Shown one piece after another: positions 26,173-35,280 of a DNA stretch of 60,958 nucleotides. The stretch lies in the NCBI GenBank assembly GCA_014804355.1, contig JAAUZY010000054.1, forward strand, positions 1 to 60,958. The letters are read 5' to 3'. The first letter of the stretch is position 1, and each line of letters starts with the position of its first letter. The position numbers and the translations under genes were made by a program. The notes under the pieces are model-generated. The model was given only the letters and a program-made list of their open reading frames with translations, searched no databases and was not told the origin of the DNA. This stretch comes from Lachnospiraceae bacterium. Its GTDB lineage: Bacteria; Bacillota; Clostridia; Lachnospirales; Lachnospiraceae.

Positions 26173-27093
26173 CTACATGCGGGCTGCCAGCCCCATCACC
26201 GCCTCAATCTCCGCTCCGTTGTCCGGTGCCTGTTCCACCAGCTCATGTTTTCCGTCCGGACTCACCTGCCCGATCTGATTGCCCTGCTCAGTCTTTTCTA
26301 ACGTGTAGTAGCGCAGTTCTTTCGTCTCTCGCAGCCAGACAGCATAGGCACGGTAGCATATCCCGTTCTTCGCCGCCTCATCCGGCATGTCGATCCTTGT
26401 GATCTGCATATCTTCCGTGACATTCAGCGCCATGACCGAGAAATCATCCTGTCTCACAGCTACGGCCGATTTCCTGTCCTCCGGATAACATTCCCTGTAG
26501 AACTGCAGTATCAGTTCTCCCTCTTCGTGCTGCAGATGCTTTAGCCCTTCTTCCTTATTCTCAAACAGGTATTTCGGAAGCATCTGCAATGTCACCCTGT
26601 TATGCACCAGCTGCTGAAACTGTTTCTCCGTCACCTTGATCGTCTTCGGCTGCTTCGGTGCGCCAAGACGCTTGGCCGCCACAGCCAAGATCTCCTGCGG
26701 CAGCACCATATTATGTGTAAAAGGATTCAGCACGACAGCCTCCACCTGCCCCTTATTCGCCATGATCATGGAAATGCATGATCCAAAGGGCATCGCCATA
26801 AGCGCCGGACTCTTCTTATCCTGCGGTATCTGAGCTGCGGAAGTAAAAATCGGAAGTACCTGCTCGCCGGTCTCCTTGCGCAACAGACACGGAACTACCT
26901 TGGCCTCCGGCGGAAGTTTGATCTGCCTGCCTTCCTTCATTAATTTCTCTGTTTCCTCGTCTAACCCCTGCGGCGGCATGGCGGGAACCAGTATCATCGC
27001 CTTCTCTAAAACCTCCATGACCGCGACATACTTCTCCTTCTGCCTGTCCTGCACATATTCCTCTAATACCGCTTCCAACTGTGTATTATCCAT
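26173..27093 (-). CDS. SseB-family protein
   Basis: 306-residue cytoplasmic protein with an N-terminal SseB domain (residues about 20-150; PAMPPQGLD, FTSAAQIPQ and AVVLNPFTHNMVLP) and an SseB C-terminal-like domain with a typical FYRECYPEDRKSAV stretch. SseB proteins were named for enhanced serine sensitivity; the biochemical role is unknown. The ATG at 27093 has GGGGG at 6 nt; an upstream in-frame ATG lacks a site. It is co-directional with the kinase gene 8 nt downstream. Confidence 0.85.
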   Translation of the reverse strand: MDNTQLEAVLEEYVQDRQKEKYVAVMEVLEKAMILVPAMPPQGLDEETEKLMKEGRQIKLPPEAKVVPCLLRKETGEQVLPIFTSAAQIPQDKKSPALMAMPFGSCISMIMANKGQVEAVVLNPFTHNMVLPQEILAVAAKRLGAPKQPKTIKVTEKQFQQLVHNRVTLQMLPKYLFENKEEGLKHLQHEEGELILQFYRECYPEDRKSAVAVRQDDFSVMALNVTEDMQITRIDMPDEAAKNGICYRAYAVWLRETKELRYYTLEKTEQGNQIGQVSPDGKHELVEQAPDNGAEIEAVMGLAARM

Positions 27094-27180
27094 CTTAATC
27101 CCCCATTCTTGCTCAATCTGCGAGTTTGGGCGCAAGCACAAATATGACTCTGCTCCTTTACCGTAGATATCTCATAAATA

Positions 27181-28326
27181 TCAGAGTTTTTCCTTCCTGC
27201 CAATCTGCCGGATCATCCCAAGCAGCTTCCGATCCACCAGATGCAGCACTGTGGCCAGCACGATCGAGGCAGCATAACACGCCAATATATATCCTATCCT
27301 GTTTGAAATAGGCATATACAGCAGGAACAAATTATGTATCAAATACAACTCCAGCGCAATGCTTCCCAGAAAATCAAGGATCTTATTACCGCATTCAATC
27401 TTCTGTAATATGACGATCACCGTAAAGACCGTCATAAGAACGAAGGGTGTCTGTACGGCCAGAGTCTGCACTTTCTCCTTATAGCCGGCATAGCCGTCCC
27501 ACTCATACCAATACCCCTTGTTCTGTATCATAAACATCGTCTCTTTATACAAAAATGCTGTCATAAGAACCGACACGATCAGCACGATCCCATAAAATTT
27601 CCTGACAAACCCGAGAATCTGCTTTTCCCATTTAGCAAAAAGCATTCCGGCCGGCATGAGAAGCGTCGTGTTATACCACCATTCCCCGTGGAACCACAAT
27701 CCCTGCGTCGGTGTCGTCTTGTCATGCCCGAGCCGCAGACTGAAACCGATCAAAATCAATGTTAAGACGATGTACACGGCACATGCTGCGTTCCTGTTTT
27801 TGATCAGGCGGAAGACAATGTAGAACAGCAGATACATGATCAGTATCTCCACGATGTACCACATCTGAGAGTTCATCAGAATCACACCCGTCAGATAAGG
27901 CACAAGCTCTCCCTTTTTAAACTCATAACCGAAAAGATATGAGCCCAGAATAAAGACGAAATTGCACATATAGAATGGCACAAGAACCGACGGGAGTCTG
28001 CCGCGCAGAAATCCCTTCAGATAATCCGGTTTATCGCGCAGACTGGTATAAAGTCCGTAACCGGAAAAGAAAAAGAACATTCCCACAAAGCATACCCCGA
28101 TATCCACCATAAACAGCAGGATACCCGGATCTTCGTTTGCAAAATAAATCGTCTGGGACATATGATGCAGCATAATGCCCACCGCACAGAATCCCAAAAT
28201 CCCCTTCGAAGTATGTAACGATAAGGAAGTCTCGCGCCAAAAGCCTCTGGCTGCCGGCTTCACACCGATCAACAAAATCACCACTAATATACTGTAGAAT
28301 ACGAAATAATATTCTTTGGCTATCAT
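27181..28326 (-). CDS. Acyltransferase 3 family membrane protein
   Basis: 381-residue membrane protein with about ten hydrophobic segments. It matches the acyltransferase-3 (OafA-like) family: the N-terminal segment contains the conserved His pair (MLHHMSQTI), followed by FFFFSGYGLY and a basic loop (KGFLRGRLPSVLVPFYMCN). Such enzymes O-acylate cell-surface sugars, peptidoglycan or lipids. The AAAGG site is well placed. Target is unknown; no glycosyltransferase is adjacent. Confidence 0.88.
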   Translation of the reverse strand: MIAKEYYFVFYSILVVILLIGVKPAARGFWRETSLSLHTSKGILGFCAVGIMLHHMSQTIYFANEDPGILLFMVDIGVCFVGMFFFFSGYGLYTSLRDKPDYLKGFLRGRLPSVLVPFYMCNFVFILGSYLFGYEFKKGELVPYLTGVILMNSQMWYIVEILIMYLLFYIVFRLIKNRNAACAVYIVLTLILIGFSLRLGHDKTTPTQGLWFHGEWWYNTTLLMPAGMLFAKWEKQILGFVRKFYGIVLIVSVLMTAFLYKETMFMIQNKGYWYEWDGYAGYKEKVQTLAVQTPFVLMTVFTVIVILQKIECGNKILDFLGSIALELYLIHNLFLLYMPISNRIGYILACYAASIVLATVLHLVDRKLLGMIRQIGRKEKL

Positions 28327-28367
28327 ATTCGCCTTTCTCCTCCTTCTTTCCCGGAAAATCCATCATT

Positions 28368-29318
28368 TCATTCTTTATCCGTCATCCGCTGGTTACTTCT
28401 ATCCGGCAGCTGCGCCAGCACAATCGCCACTACCATCAGACAGCACCCTAACAGTTCCCTTCTGTTCATAGTCTGGTGCAAAATGAGGAATCCCGCCACC
28501 ACGGAAACTACCGACTCCAGACTTAAGATTAACGATGCCACCGTCGGGTTCATACCCTTCTGTCCTACAATCTGTAATGTATACGCAACGCCGCAGGACA
28601 TGATGCCCCCGTAGCAGATCGGCTGCCAGGCGGCCAGGATGCTGCCAACATCGGGATGCTCAAGCAATATGCTGCAAAGAAGAGACAATATCCCGCATAC
28701 CCAGAACTGAATGCATGACATTCTCACACCGTCCACTTTCGGTGAAAAATAATCGATCACCAGAATGTGCAGGGAAAAAACAACCGCGCAAACAAGCACT
28801 AAGGCATCTCCCCTCTCCAGATTAAAACCGTTTGCCATACACAGAAGATAAAGTCCGCACACCGCAAACATAACGCCGATCCATACTTTACCTCCGACTT
28901 TCTTATGTACAAAAAGTCCCATGACCGGCACAAGAAGAATATACATTGCCGTGATAAATCCCGCTTTGCCGACCGATGTGTACTGAATCCCGATCTGCTG
29001 CACGCTGCTTGCCACGAACAGGATAACACCGCAGCATAGACCGCCCGTCAATAATTGTCTGCCGTTTTGCGCAGTCACACCCGTCTCCTGCGACCGTGTT
29101 CCCACACCCGTCACTTGCTCTTCTTTTCTTCCACCCTGCAGCCTGTCGAGCAACAGGATGCACGGCAGTAAAACAAGACCACCCAGAATACACCGCACGC
29201 CATTGTAGGTAAAAGGCCCTACATAATCCATGCCCGCACTCTGCGCAACAAACGCCACGCCCCAGATCACCGCCGTCAGAAACAGCAGCAGCGACTGCCG
29301 TAAAATAAATCTGTTCAT
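28368..29318 (-). CDS. EamA-type DMT-superfamily transporter
   Basis: About 316 residues with ten predicted helices in two EamA repeats (AVIWGVAFVAQSAGMDYVGP near the start; SCGVAYTLQIVGQKGMNPT in the second). Members export metabolites or amino acids. Between repeats is a polar loop (about residues 60-100). The ATG at 29318 (MNRFILR) is chosen because the upstream ATG lies one base from the AAGG site; fmt and the permease at 46505 show the same layout. Confidence 0.9.
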   Translation of the reverse strand: MNRFILRQSLLLFLTAVIWGVAFVAQSAGMDYVGPFTYNGVRCILGGLVLLPCILLLDRLQGGRKEEQVTGVGTRSQETGVTAQNGRQLLTGGLCCGVILFVASSVQQIGIQYTSVGKAGFITAMYILLVPVMGLFVHKKVGGKVWIGVMFAVCGLYLLCMANGFNLERGDALVLVCAVVFSLHILVIDYFSPKVDGVRMSCIQFWVCGILSLLCSILLEHPDVGSILAAWQPICYGGIMSCGVAYTLQIVGQKGMNPTVASLILSLESVVSVVAGFLILHQTMNRRELLGCCLMVVAIVLAQLPDRSNQRMTDKE

Positions 29319-29337
29319 ACTAATACTCATACCTTCA

Positions 29338-29580
29338 TTATCGTTCCAGCGTCAGGTTCTTAAGCTGTTCGATCATCTCCATGTCATCCGCATTGATCTT
29401 CAGGTTAGAGTCGAAGCTCTCCCCTTGTGCCGTAGTGACTTTGATCTCTATGATACTGCCCTCTTTGACGCCGTTTTTCACCACTGCCGATATGAATTTC
29501 GGGAACTTCGGATGATTACGCTGAAAACGTCCCCACAAATTCATCAACTGTATAATTGCCGCCGGATTCTGCATATTCAT
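29338..29580 (-). CDS. Small conserved hypothetical protein, 80 residues
   Basis: It begins MNMQNPAAIIQLMNLWGRFQ and ends with a helix (MEMIEQLKNLTLER). A central strand-rich part has GSIIEIKVTTAQGESF. There is no signal peptide or membrane segment. A strong GGAGGAGG site and tight spacing (25 nt after hisS, 19 nt before the EamA start) support a real gene translated in the hisS run. I do not recognise a family with a known role. Confidence 0.75.
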   Translation of the reverse strand: MNMQNPAAIIQLMNLWGRFQRNHPKFPKFISAVVKNGVKEGSIIEIKVTTAQGESFDSNLKINADDMEMIEQLKNLTLER

Positions 29581-29605
29581 TTTGTTTCCTCCTCCGGTAA
29601 AATCT

Positions 29606-30868
29606 TTATCTCTTCAATTCTTCTCTATAGAACTCCTTAAACTCTTCGTATCCTTGGGCCGTAAGCTGTTCCTTCTGGAACTTCTTATTCTTGTTCATAC
29701 GCGCCAGCAATATCTGGTTGCCCTTCTCACGCTCCGCCTGCGCCTGCGCCATCACCTCACACAGTCGGTCTGATGGTAAGCCCTTTTCCATGAGATAGGC
29801 GATTTTCCTTCCTGACTTTGGCACCTTAAATCCGCTCTCCAAAAGCAATAATATGATTCTCTCAAAACCGATGGAAAAGCCGCATGCAGGGACATCGTTC
29901 CCCGTAAACTTACCTACCATCTTGTCGTATCTTCCGCCGCCTCCGCAGCTTCCGCCGAACTCCGGCATATCGATCTCGAAGATCGTGCCCGTATAATAGG
30001 ACATACCGCGCACCAGCGTAGGATCAAATACCAGTTTGAAGAAGTCTCCCTTGGTCGCTTCCACACTGTCGATGATCTCCTTGAAGCTCTCCATCACATC
30101 CGACGGCAGATTCTCTGACAGTTTGTCCGCGATATAAGCGATGGGCTCCTGTGCCGATTCCAATCCTCTGTAGAGTTCCATGTATTTGGTCACGCATGTC
30201 TGATCGTATCCTGCTGCCAACAGTTCGGACTCCACGCCCTCTATGCCGATCTTGTCCATCTTGTCCAGAATGATAAACACCTGATCGTAATCCTCCTCGG
30301 CAAAACCGCTGTAAGCCGCCATCGCCTTGAGGATCTGTCTGTCGTTAATGCGGATATTGAAATTTTGAAATCCCAGTCTGCCCAGCGTCGTGGTGGTGGC
30401 AAGGATCAACTCGATCTCCGCCAGATTCCCCGCCTCTCCCAGAATGTCTATATCACACTGCATAAACTGACGATACCGCCCTCTCTGGGGTCTGTCCGCA
30501 CGCCATACGTTACCCATCTGCAATGCCTTAAAGGGCGCGGGCAACTCACTTACGTGATTGGAATAGTATCTGACAAGCGGTACTGTCAGATCATAACGAA
30601 GTCCGCCGTCCACCAGATCATCTTCGCTCTGCGCCTCGCTAAGCCGCAGCTTCTCGCCTCGCTTTAATATTTTAAAAATCAGTTTCTCATTCTCCCCGCC
30701 CGCCTTGCAGTTCAAGTTTGCAAGATTCTCCACACAGGGCGTTTCGATAGATGTAAATCCGAAATTTCCGTAGGTCTCCTTGATCACTCCGATGACATAG
30801 TCACGGATCTCCATCTCCTCCGGAAGGATATCTTTCATACCGGTAACCGGTTTCTTACTGAGTGCCAT
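29606..30868 (-). CDS. hisS: Histidyl-tRNA synthetase
   Basis: Class II synthetase of 420 residues. Motif 1 lies near GFTSIETPCVE, motif 2 is YRQFMQCDIDILGE, the histidine-binding loop is RGMSYYTGTIFE, and GGGRYDKMVG precedes motif 3 (GFSIGFERI). A C-terminal anticodon-binding domain is present. It starts its own transcription unit from the promoter at 30905; I see no T-box in the short leader. Confidence 0.97.
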   Translation of the reverse strand: MALSKKPVTGMKDILPEEMEIRDYVIGVIKETYGNFGFTSIETPCVENLANLNCKAGGENEKLIFKILKRGEKLRLSEAQSEDDLVDGGLRYDLTVPLVRYYSNHVSELPAPFKALQMGNVWRADRPQRGRYRQFMQCDIDILGEAGNLAEIELILATTTTLGRLGFQNFNIRINDRQILKAMAAYSGFAEEDYDQVFIILDKMDKIGIEGVESELLAAGYDQTCVTKYMELYRGLESAQEPIAYIADKLSENLPSDVMESFKEIIDSVEATKGDFFKLVFDPTLVRGMSYYTGTIFEIDMPEFGGSCGGGGRYDKMVGKFTGNDVPACGFSIGFERIILLLLESGFKVPKSGRKIAYLMEKGLPSDRLCEVMAQAQAEREKGNQILLARMNKNKKFQKEQLTAQGYEEFKEFYREELKR

Positions 30869-30904
30869 AATTTCTCCTTGCTCCTATATTAGTTTACTGC
30901 TACG

Positions 30905-30933
30905 ATTCTACACTGTTTCGGGGTGATTTTCAA
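30905..30933 (-). promoter_or_regulatory. Sigma-A promoter of hisS
   Basis: TTGAAA (30928-30933) and TAGAAT (30905-30910) with a 17-nt spacer, about 30 nt before the hisS start. It drives the hisS-to-HAD run. Confidence 0.8.
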
Positions 30934-30978
30934 TCAGAATATTACACAGGACGCTATTATCCGAAGTATGCAGACTCT

Positions 30979-32781
30979 CTACCGCACAATTTCCCCATTT
31001 TCAAACTCACAGATCACTTCCCTGGCGCCGGCAGTCATAACCGCACTTCCGCTATCGTTAATAATATGACTGATTCCCGGATTGCCCGTAATCATAACCG
31101 TACATATATTGTGTATCTTCACGCCTTCACATTCCGGCGCTTCCATTGCACTGTAAAGTTCTACCGTGGCATCCCTGTTAAAGGAATAGATTCCAAGCCC
31201 CCATGCCTCGTGATTTGTCACATCGTCCGCTATATAATAGGAAGCAAAACCGTTAACACTGCCATCATGGCTCTTCCAGCTATCCTGCGCCGGTACATCA
31301 TACGGGATTTCGCACTGATAGAAACAGGTCTTTCCGTAATCACCGTTCCATATGGTCTGATACTCCTGAAAATGCTCCACCAGAAGCGCATACATTGTCA
31401 CGTAATCCCCATCAATAATAATCCCGTTCTTCGCCTGATTCAGTTCCCAGCCAACCATGTCCCCATGGTCTGCCCGCCATACCCAGAAATTATCTCCCAG
31501 CACATGACTGCTCTTTATCATGACACAGTTATCTACCTGAGTCTTGTGCATGGCTGCACCGCCGACACGGAAATACAGGTCGCTTAATAATACCGGCACC
31601 TCTTTCCCGGCAGTTTCTTCTGAAGCATCATATCCCACTTCCAAGAGGGTTTCACTCTTCTTTTCTCCCGCTTCAAATAAAAGTCCACAGACTTTGATTC
31701 CGGAGCGGTCTGCTGTTTTCATGCATACAGTTCCGTCATTCGATTCCAGCGTTGCCAGTCCCATTCCCATCACGATCGTATTTTCATGATCTACCACTAT
31801 CGGTTCCGTGAGACTGTAAATCCCCGGCGTAAGCAGCAGGTGTTTTCCCTCATCCAGAGCCTTATTCATGGTTTCTGCCGTATCCACATCCGGTTTTGCA
31901 ACATAGATATCTTTCATTTCCACAAAGGTTCCCGCAATGTCCTTATCCCATGAAATTCCTGTGGAATCTTTTCTTGTATCCGGCACAAATATTCCGTATC
32001 CCTTTTCTTCATCATAGGTCAGGAATGGCTTTTCCTGTATTTCTTCCACGGTCTCTACAGCAGTATACTTCTTACCCGGCCATGTGCCTTTCGGAGCGTT
32101 ATTATCACCGATTCCGGCAAATACCATGTTCCAGTTCTCACCCATCCAAGTTCCCCAGTTACAATTCCTGGAAAGCCATTGCTGCTGCGAACCGGAATCC
32201 ACCATGCGGTCAACCAGAGAATCCGACAGAAATCCGCCGCTCGCCCATCCGTAATCATCGTGCAGATACAGACTGCCTTCAATATGTACTCTTCTCATGG
32301 AGGTAGCCTGAGACACGGCCCACACCGTATTGCTTCCGATATTGATATTCTCCACACCCCTCCAGAAATTACAGGTAGCATTATGATTAGACGGATCATC
32401 TGACAGCCATCTGGCGAGACAGGATAAATTCCCTATCCTGGTATCGTCCGGCGTAAGTCCGAGTCCGGCGACCTGCATATAAAATCCCATATTTACCTGA
32501 ATGGAAGGATCGTACTCTCCCGGCATAAATAATACCGCATACCGCTTCTCTCCAAACTGATTGCTCTCCTGACTCGCATACAGTTCATCCAACACGGCCT
32601 GCACCTGTTCCGGTTCATCCTCCGGCGTAAAAATATAGGTGCTTTCTCCAAATACAGAATCATGAAAATCCTTAATATCAGCCTTGACAGGCTTAGCAGC
32701 ATTGCCGCATCCGGTCAACAGAGTCATCATCAACATAGTCATACCCACATACCTTATTATCGTTTTATATCTGTGCTCCAT
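30979..32781 (-). CDS. Lipoprotein with right-handed beta-helix, GH55-like
   Basis: 600-residue exported protein. The signal peptide ends in the lipobox LLTGCG (Cys25), so it should be membrane-anchored outside the cell. The rest resembles the GH55 / 'coagulation factor 5/8'-annotated proteins of Actinobacteria: SGGFLSDSLVDRMVDSGSQQ, LLLTPGIYSLTEPIVV, GMGLATLESN and WVWRADHGDMVGW. These contain two pectate-lyase-like beta-helix halves. GH55 members are beta-1,3-glucanases. Start has AGGAGG. The nearby GH3 enzyme, AraC regulator and chemoreceptor fit glucan use. Fold assignment is fairly sure, activity is inferred. Confidence 0.75.
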   Translation of the reverse strand: MEHRYKTIIRYVGMTMLMMTLLTGCGNAAKPVKADIKDFHDSVFGESTYIFTPEDEPEQVQAVLDELYASQESNQFGEKRYAVLFMPGEYDPSIQVNMGFYMQVAGLGLTPDDTRIGNLSCLARWLSDDPSNHNATCNFWRGVENINIGSNTVWAVSQATSMRRVHIEGSLYLHDDYGWASGGFLSDSLVDRMVDSGSQQQWLSRNCNWGTWMGENWNMVFAGIGDNNAPKGTWPGKKYTAVETVEEIQEKPFLTYDEEKGYGIFVPDTRKDSTGISWDKDIAGTFVEMKDIYVAKPDVDTAETMNKALDEGKHLLLTPGIYSLTEPIVVDHENTIVMGMGLATLESNDGTVCMKTADRSGIKVCGLLFEAGEKKSETLLEVGYDASEETAGKEVPVLLSDLYFRVGGAAMHKTQVDNCVMIKSSHVLGDNFWVWRADHGDMVGWELNQAKNGIIIDGDYVTMYALLVEHFQEYQTIWNGDYGKTCFYQCEIPYDVPAQDSWKSHDGSVNGFASYYIADDVTNHEAWGLGIYSFNRDATVELYSAMEAPECEGVKIHNICTVMITGNPGISHIINDSGSAVMTAGAREVICEFENGEIVR

Positions 32782-32849
32782 TTACGCTTACCTCCTGTAA
32801 TATCCTCTCTTAGCCTGCTTTCCGTCTCCCAGCGCCTGCTCCCATCCCC

Positions 32850-32878
32850 ACTTAACTACATTATTCTTCCCCTGTCAA
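32850..32878 (-). promoter_or_regulatory. Promoter of the GH55-like lipoprotein gene
   Basis: Consensus TTGACA (32873-32878) and a weak -10 (TTAAGT, 32850-32855) with a 17-nt spacer. An inverted repeat GAATG-TTTT-CATTC (32894-32907) sits just upstream of the -35 and may bind a regulator, which would fit an activator-dependent promoter. Confidence 0.55.
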
Positions 32879-32955
32879 CAGTTTGAAAGACCCGAATGTT
32901 TTCATTCAGTTTGTCCATTTTTCTTGTTTCCATTGTTATACACTCTCCTTCTGCC

Positions 32956-32996
32956 ATAAAAGAGATACCAAAGGAAATTTCTCCCTTTGATACCTC
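32956..32996 (-). terminator. Terminator after the chemoreceptor gene
   Basis: GAGGTATCAAAGG pairs with CCTTTGGTATCTC (G-U pairs allowed on the minus strand) and is followed by TTTTAT. It lies about 50 nt after the stop of the gene at 33047. Confidence 0.75.
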
Positions 32997-33046
32997 TTAT
33001 GATGCCTCTTACACCGTATCCATTCCGAAATGATATGGAAAAATTA

Positions 33047-35077
33047 TTAACGGAACTTATCCACTTCCTGACGCAGTTCATTTGATATACGTTTATTATC
33101 AATGACTTCCTGCTGAATGGATCCAAGGTTCGTTACAAGGTCGGTTGTTGACTCTGCCACCATTACGATTCCGTTCGTGCTTTCTTCAACCGCATTTGCA
33201 ATCCCGTTCATGCCCTCTTTCAATACATTCGTATTCTCTCTCAATTGACCTGCCTGAGCTGCGAACTCACTCAATACACTTTCCAAATGAGTGGAATCTT
33301 CTCTGTAGTATTGTGTAATCTCGGCAAACTTGTCATAATCCTTCAATACGGTCGTATCAATAAACTCCAACATTGAACTCGCATCAGACGCCAGCTTCTC
33401 AACTGCTTCAATAACAGTCTGGCTAATTGTCTGAATGTTATTCGCGGTCAATCTCGAACGCTCTGCCAGTTCCCGTATTTCCTCTGCAACAACCGCAAAG
33501 CCTTTACCCGCCTCTCCGGCTCTGGCCGCTTCAATGGAAGCGTTCAGTGCAAGCAGGTTTGTCTGGCTGGCAATGCTTAAAATATCTAAAGTAAGTTCTG
33601 TAATATCATCTACCTTTTTACTGTTTTCAATAGACTCTGTCATAATGGACCGAATTTCATCCACCATTGCATTTGTTGATGCTTTTCCTTTTACAGCCGT
33701 ATTTTCGCTTTCTCTGGCTCTTATCTGGCACTCTTTGGCAAACTCTGCACCACTCTCAGAATTATGGGCGATCTGAAGAATCGTATCAGCGGTAACCTCG
33801 GTTGAACAGCTCATATTCGCCGTTGTCGCCGACACCTCCTCCATCGCTGCCGCAAGCTCCTGCATCGTTGCCGACGTATCATTTGCGCTCGCATTGGAGT
33901 CGGACACCTGTGTGGCAATTGCTTCAACGGTATTTAGCATATTTTTCGACTCTATATCCAATTTCGACAGCATACTTTCCAGACTGGAAGCCAGAAAGGC
34001 GATCGACTGCTTCAATTCCATCATTTCTTTGGTATGGGCATAGCCCATTTTTCTCTCGATCAGATTCGTATCGCCATGAGCAAGCGCCTCTGTCTGCTCT
34101 GCGATCCACACAAACGGTGTTGTAATACTCTTGGCCATAAATAGGGAAATCATAATTCCCAAAGCGATCACAATCAGAATAAAGATCGCCAGTATCTTTA
34201 CCAAATTATACACGATTTCGTATGCTTCCACAGATGGTGCTGTAATACAGATAGACATCCCGCCGATTCCGATCGGGGCATATGCGTAAACGTAATCCAT
34301 GCCTGACACGACGCCTTCTTCTCCCCGCATCATAGCTGCTACCACGCTTCTCTGATTATCTGTCATATTATCGATTTCATCCGATGAAACCGTCTCATCG
34401 CATTCACCGGTCGCCCAGTTCTGCAGTAAAACAATATCCTCATTCGGATGCGCTGACAGCATACCATCCGAATTCAGCATAAATGCATAGTTATTGTCCG
34501 TGATACGATAATTATTGACCTCTGCCGATACGTACTCCAGCCGGACAAATCCGACCAGCACGCCGACCTTTTCCCCGGCACTGTAAACCGGTGTGCCGAT
34601 TGCCAGAATTCTTCTTCCCGTGCTTTTTGAGAAGGTAGGCTCGCAAATAACAGTCTTCTCCTCATTCCATGGTACCGAATAATATTCCCTGTCTGCAATA
34701 GACGTTCCGTGGTGTTCTTCGCCATCCGTGTGAGCAATTTCAACGCCTTCACTGTCGGTAATCAGAAAATGGGACCATACATTTCCGCTATCGCTGATAA
34801 CTTTGTTCAGATATTCCTCCGCCCTGCTATAATCCATACCGGTCACATTTTCATTATCCGCCGCTGTCCTGACAACAGAAACATACTGCTGCACCACTGC
34901 ATTTACATTACTTGCAATCATATCCGCCATCGTCGAATAGGTATCCGCCTTATCCGCCTGCACATCCTTGAAAATCTGTACAGTTATCACCAGCAGAATG
35001 ATTACAAACGGCAACAACATTCCTAACAGAAGATTTCGTAAAAATACATTTTTCATACTACTCTTTTGCTTTTTCAT
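33047..35077 (-). CDS. Methyl-accepting chemotaxis protein with dCache sensor
   Basis: 676 residues. Transmembrane helix 1 (about 12-32) is followed by an extracellular double-Cache domain (about 40-285; [19 protein letters not shown] is typical), a second helix (about 290-312) and HAMP. The long signalling coiled coil has the hairpin tip [23 protein letters not shown]. No C-terminal CheR/CheB tether peptide is present. It senses a small external ligand and controls CheA. Position between the GH55-like and GH3 genes suggests a sugar or breakdown product, which is inference. Confidence 0.95.
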   Translation of the reverse strand: MKKQKSSMKNVFLRNLLLGMLLPFVIILLVITVQIFKDVQADKADTYSTMADMIASNVNAVVQQYVSVVRTAADNENVTGMDYSRAEEYLNKVISDSGNVWSHFLITDSEGVEIAHTDGEEHHGTSIADREYYSVPWNEEKTVICEPTFSKSTGRRILAIGTPVYSAGEKVGVLVGFVRLEYVSAEVNNYRITDNNYAFMLNSDGMLSAHPNEDIVLLQNWATGECDETVSSDEIDNMTDNQRSVVAAMMRGEEGVVSGMDYVYAYAPIGIGGMSICITAPSVEAYEIVYNLVKILAIFILIVIALGIMISLFMAKSITTPFVWIAEQTEALAHGDTNLIERKMGYAHTKEMMELKQSIAFLASSLESMLSKLDIESKNMLNTVEAIATQVSDSNASANDTSATMQELAAAMEEVSATTANMSCSTEVTADTILQIAHNSESGAEFAKECQIRARESENTAVKGKASTNAMVDEIRSIMTESIENSKKVDDITELTLDILSIASQTNLLALNASIEAARAGEAGKGFAVVAEEIRELAERSRLTANNIQTISQTVIEAVEKLASDASSMLEFIDTTVLKDYDKFAEITQYYREDSTHLESVLSEFAAQAGQLRENTNVLKEGMNGIANAVEESTNGIVMVAESTTDLVTNLGSIQQEVIDNKRISNELRQEVDKFR

Positions 35078-35157
35078 TATACTCTCCTTTGCAAATTCCC
35101 CTTTGGCTTCCTAAATAATAGTGCGCGAATACGCTACTATTGTCGGAATTATCACAC

Positions 35158-35203
35158 AAAGGGCATCTTCTCTGTTGAACTATCAACCAGAGAAGCGCCC
35201 TTT
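35158..35203 (-). terminator. Terminator-like hairpin after the GH3 gene
   Basis: AAAGGGC-CTTCTCTG pairs with CAGAGAAG-GCCCTTT around a 13-nt loop, with small bulges. The stem is long and strong; the T-tail on the minus strand is poor (GTGTG). It separates the GH3 gene from the chemoreceptor. Confidence 0.6.
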
Positions 35204-35280
35204 AACTTTAATTTAAGAATAGCAAATCCAATATTACTTGAATTCCATCGACATACAAAATCGATCTTACAGCTCTTCTC

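Noticed and set aside
30869-30978. T-box riboswitch before hisS
   Set aside because: The leader after the -10 is only about 30 nt, too short for a T-box, and no T-box sequence is visible.
35078-35157. Sigma-28 (flagellar) promoter before the chemoreceptor
   Set aside because: CCGACAAT resembles a -10 of that class, but no TAAA-type -35 is at the right distance.
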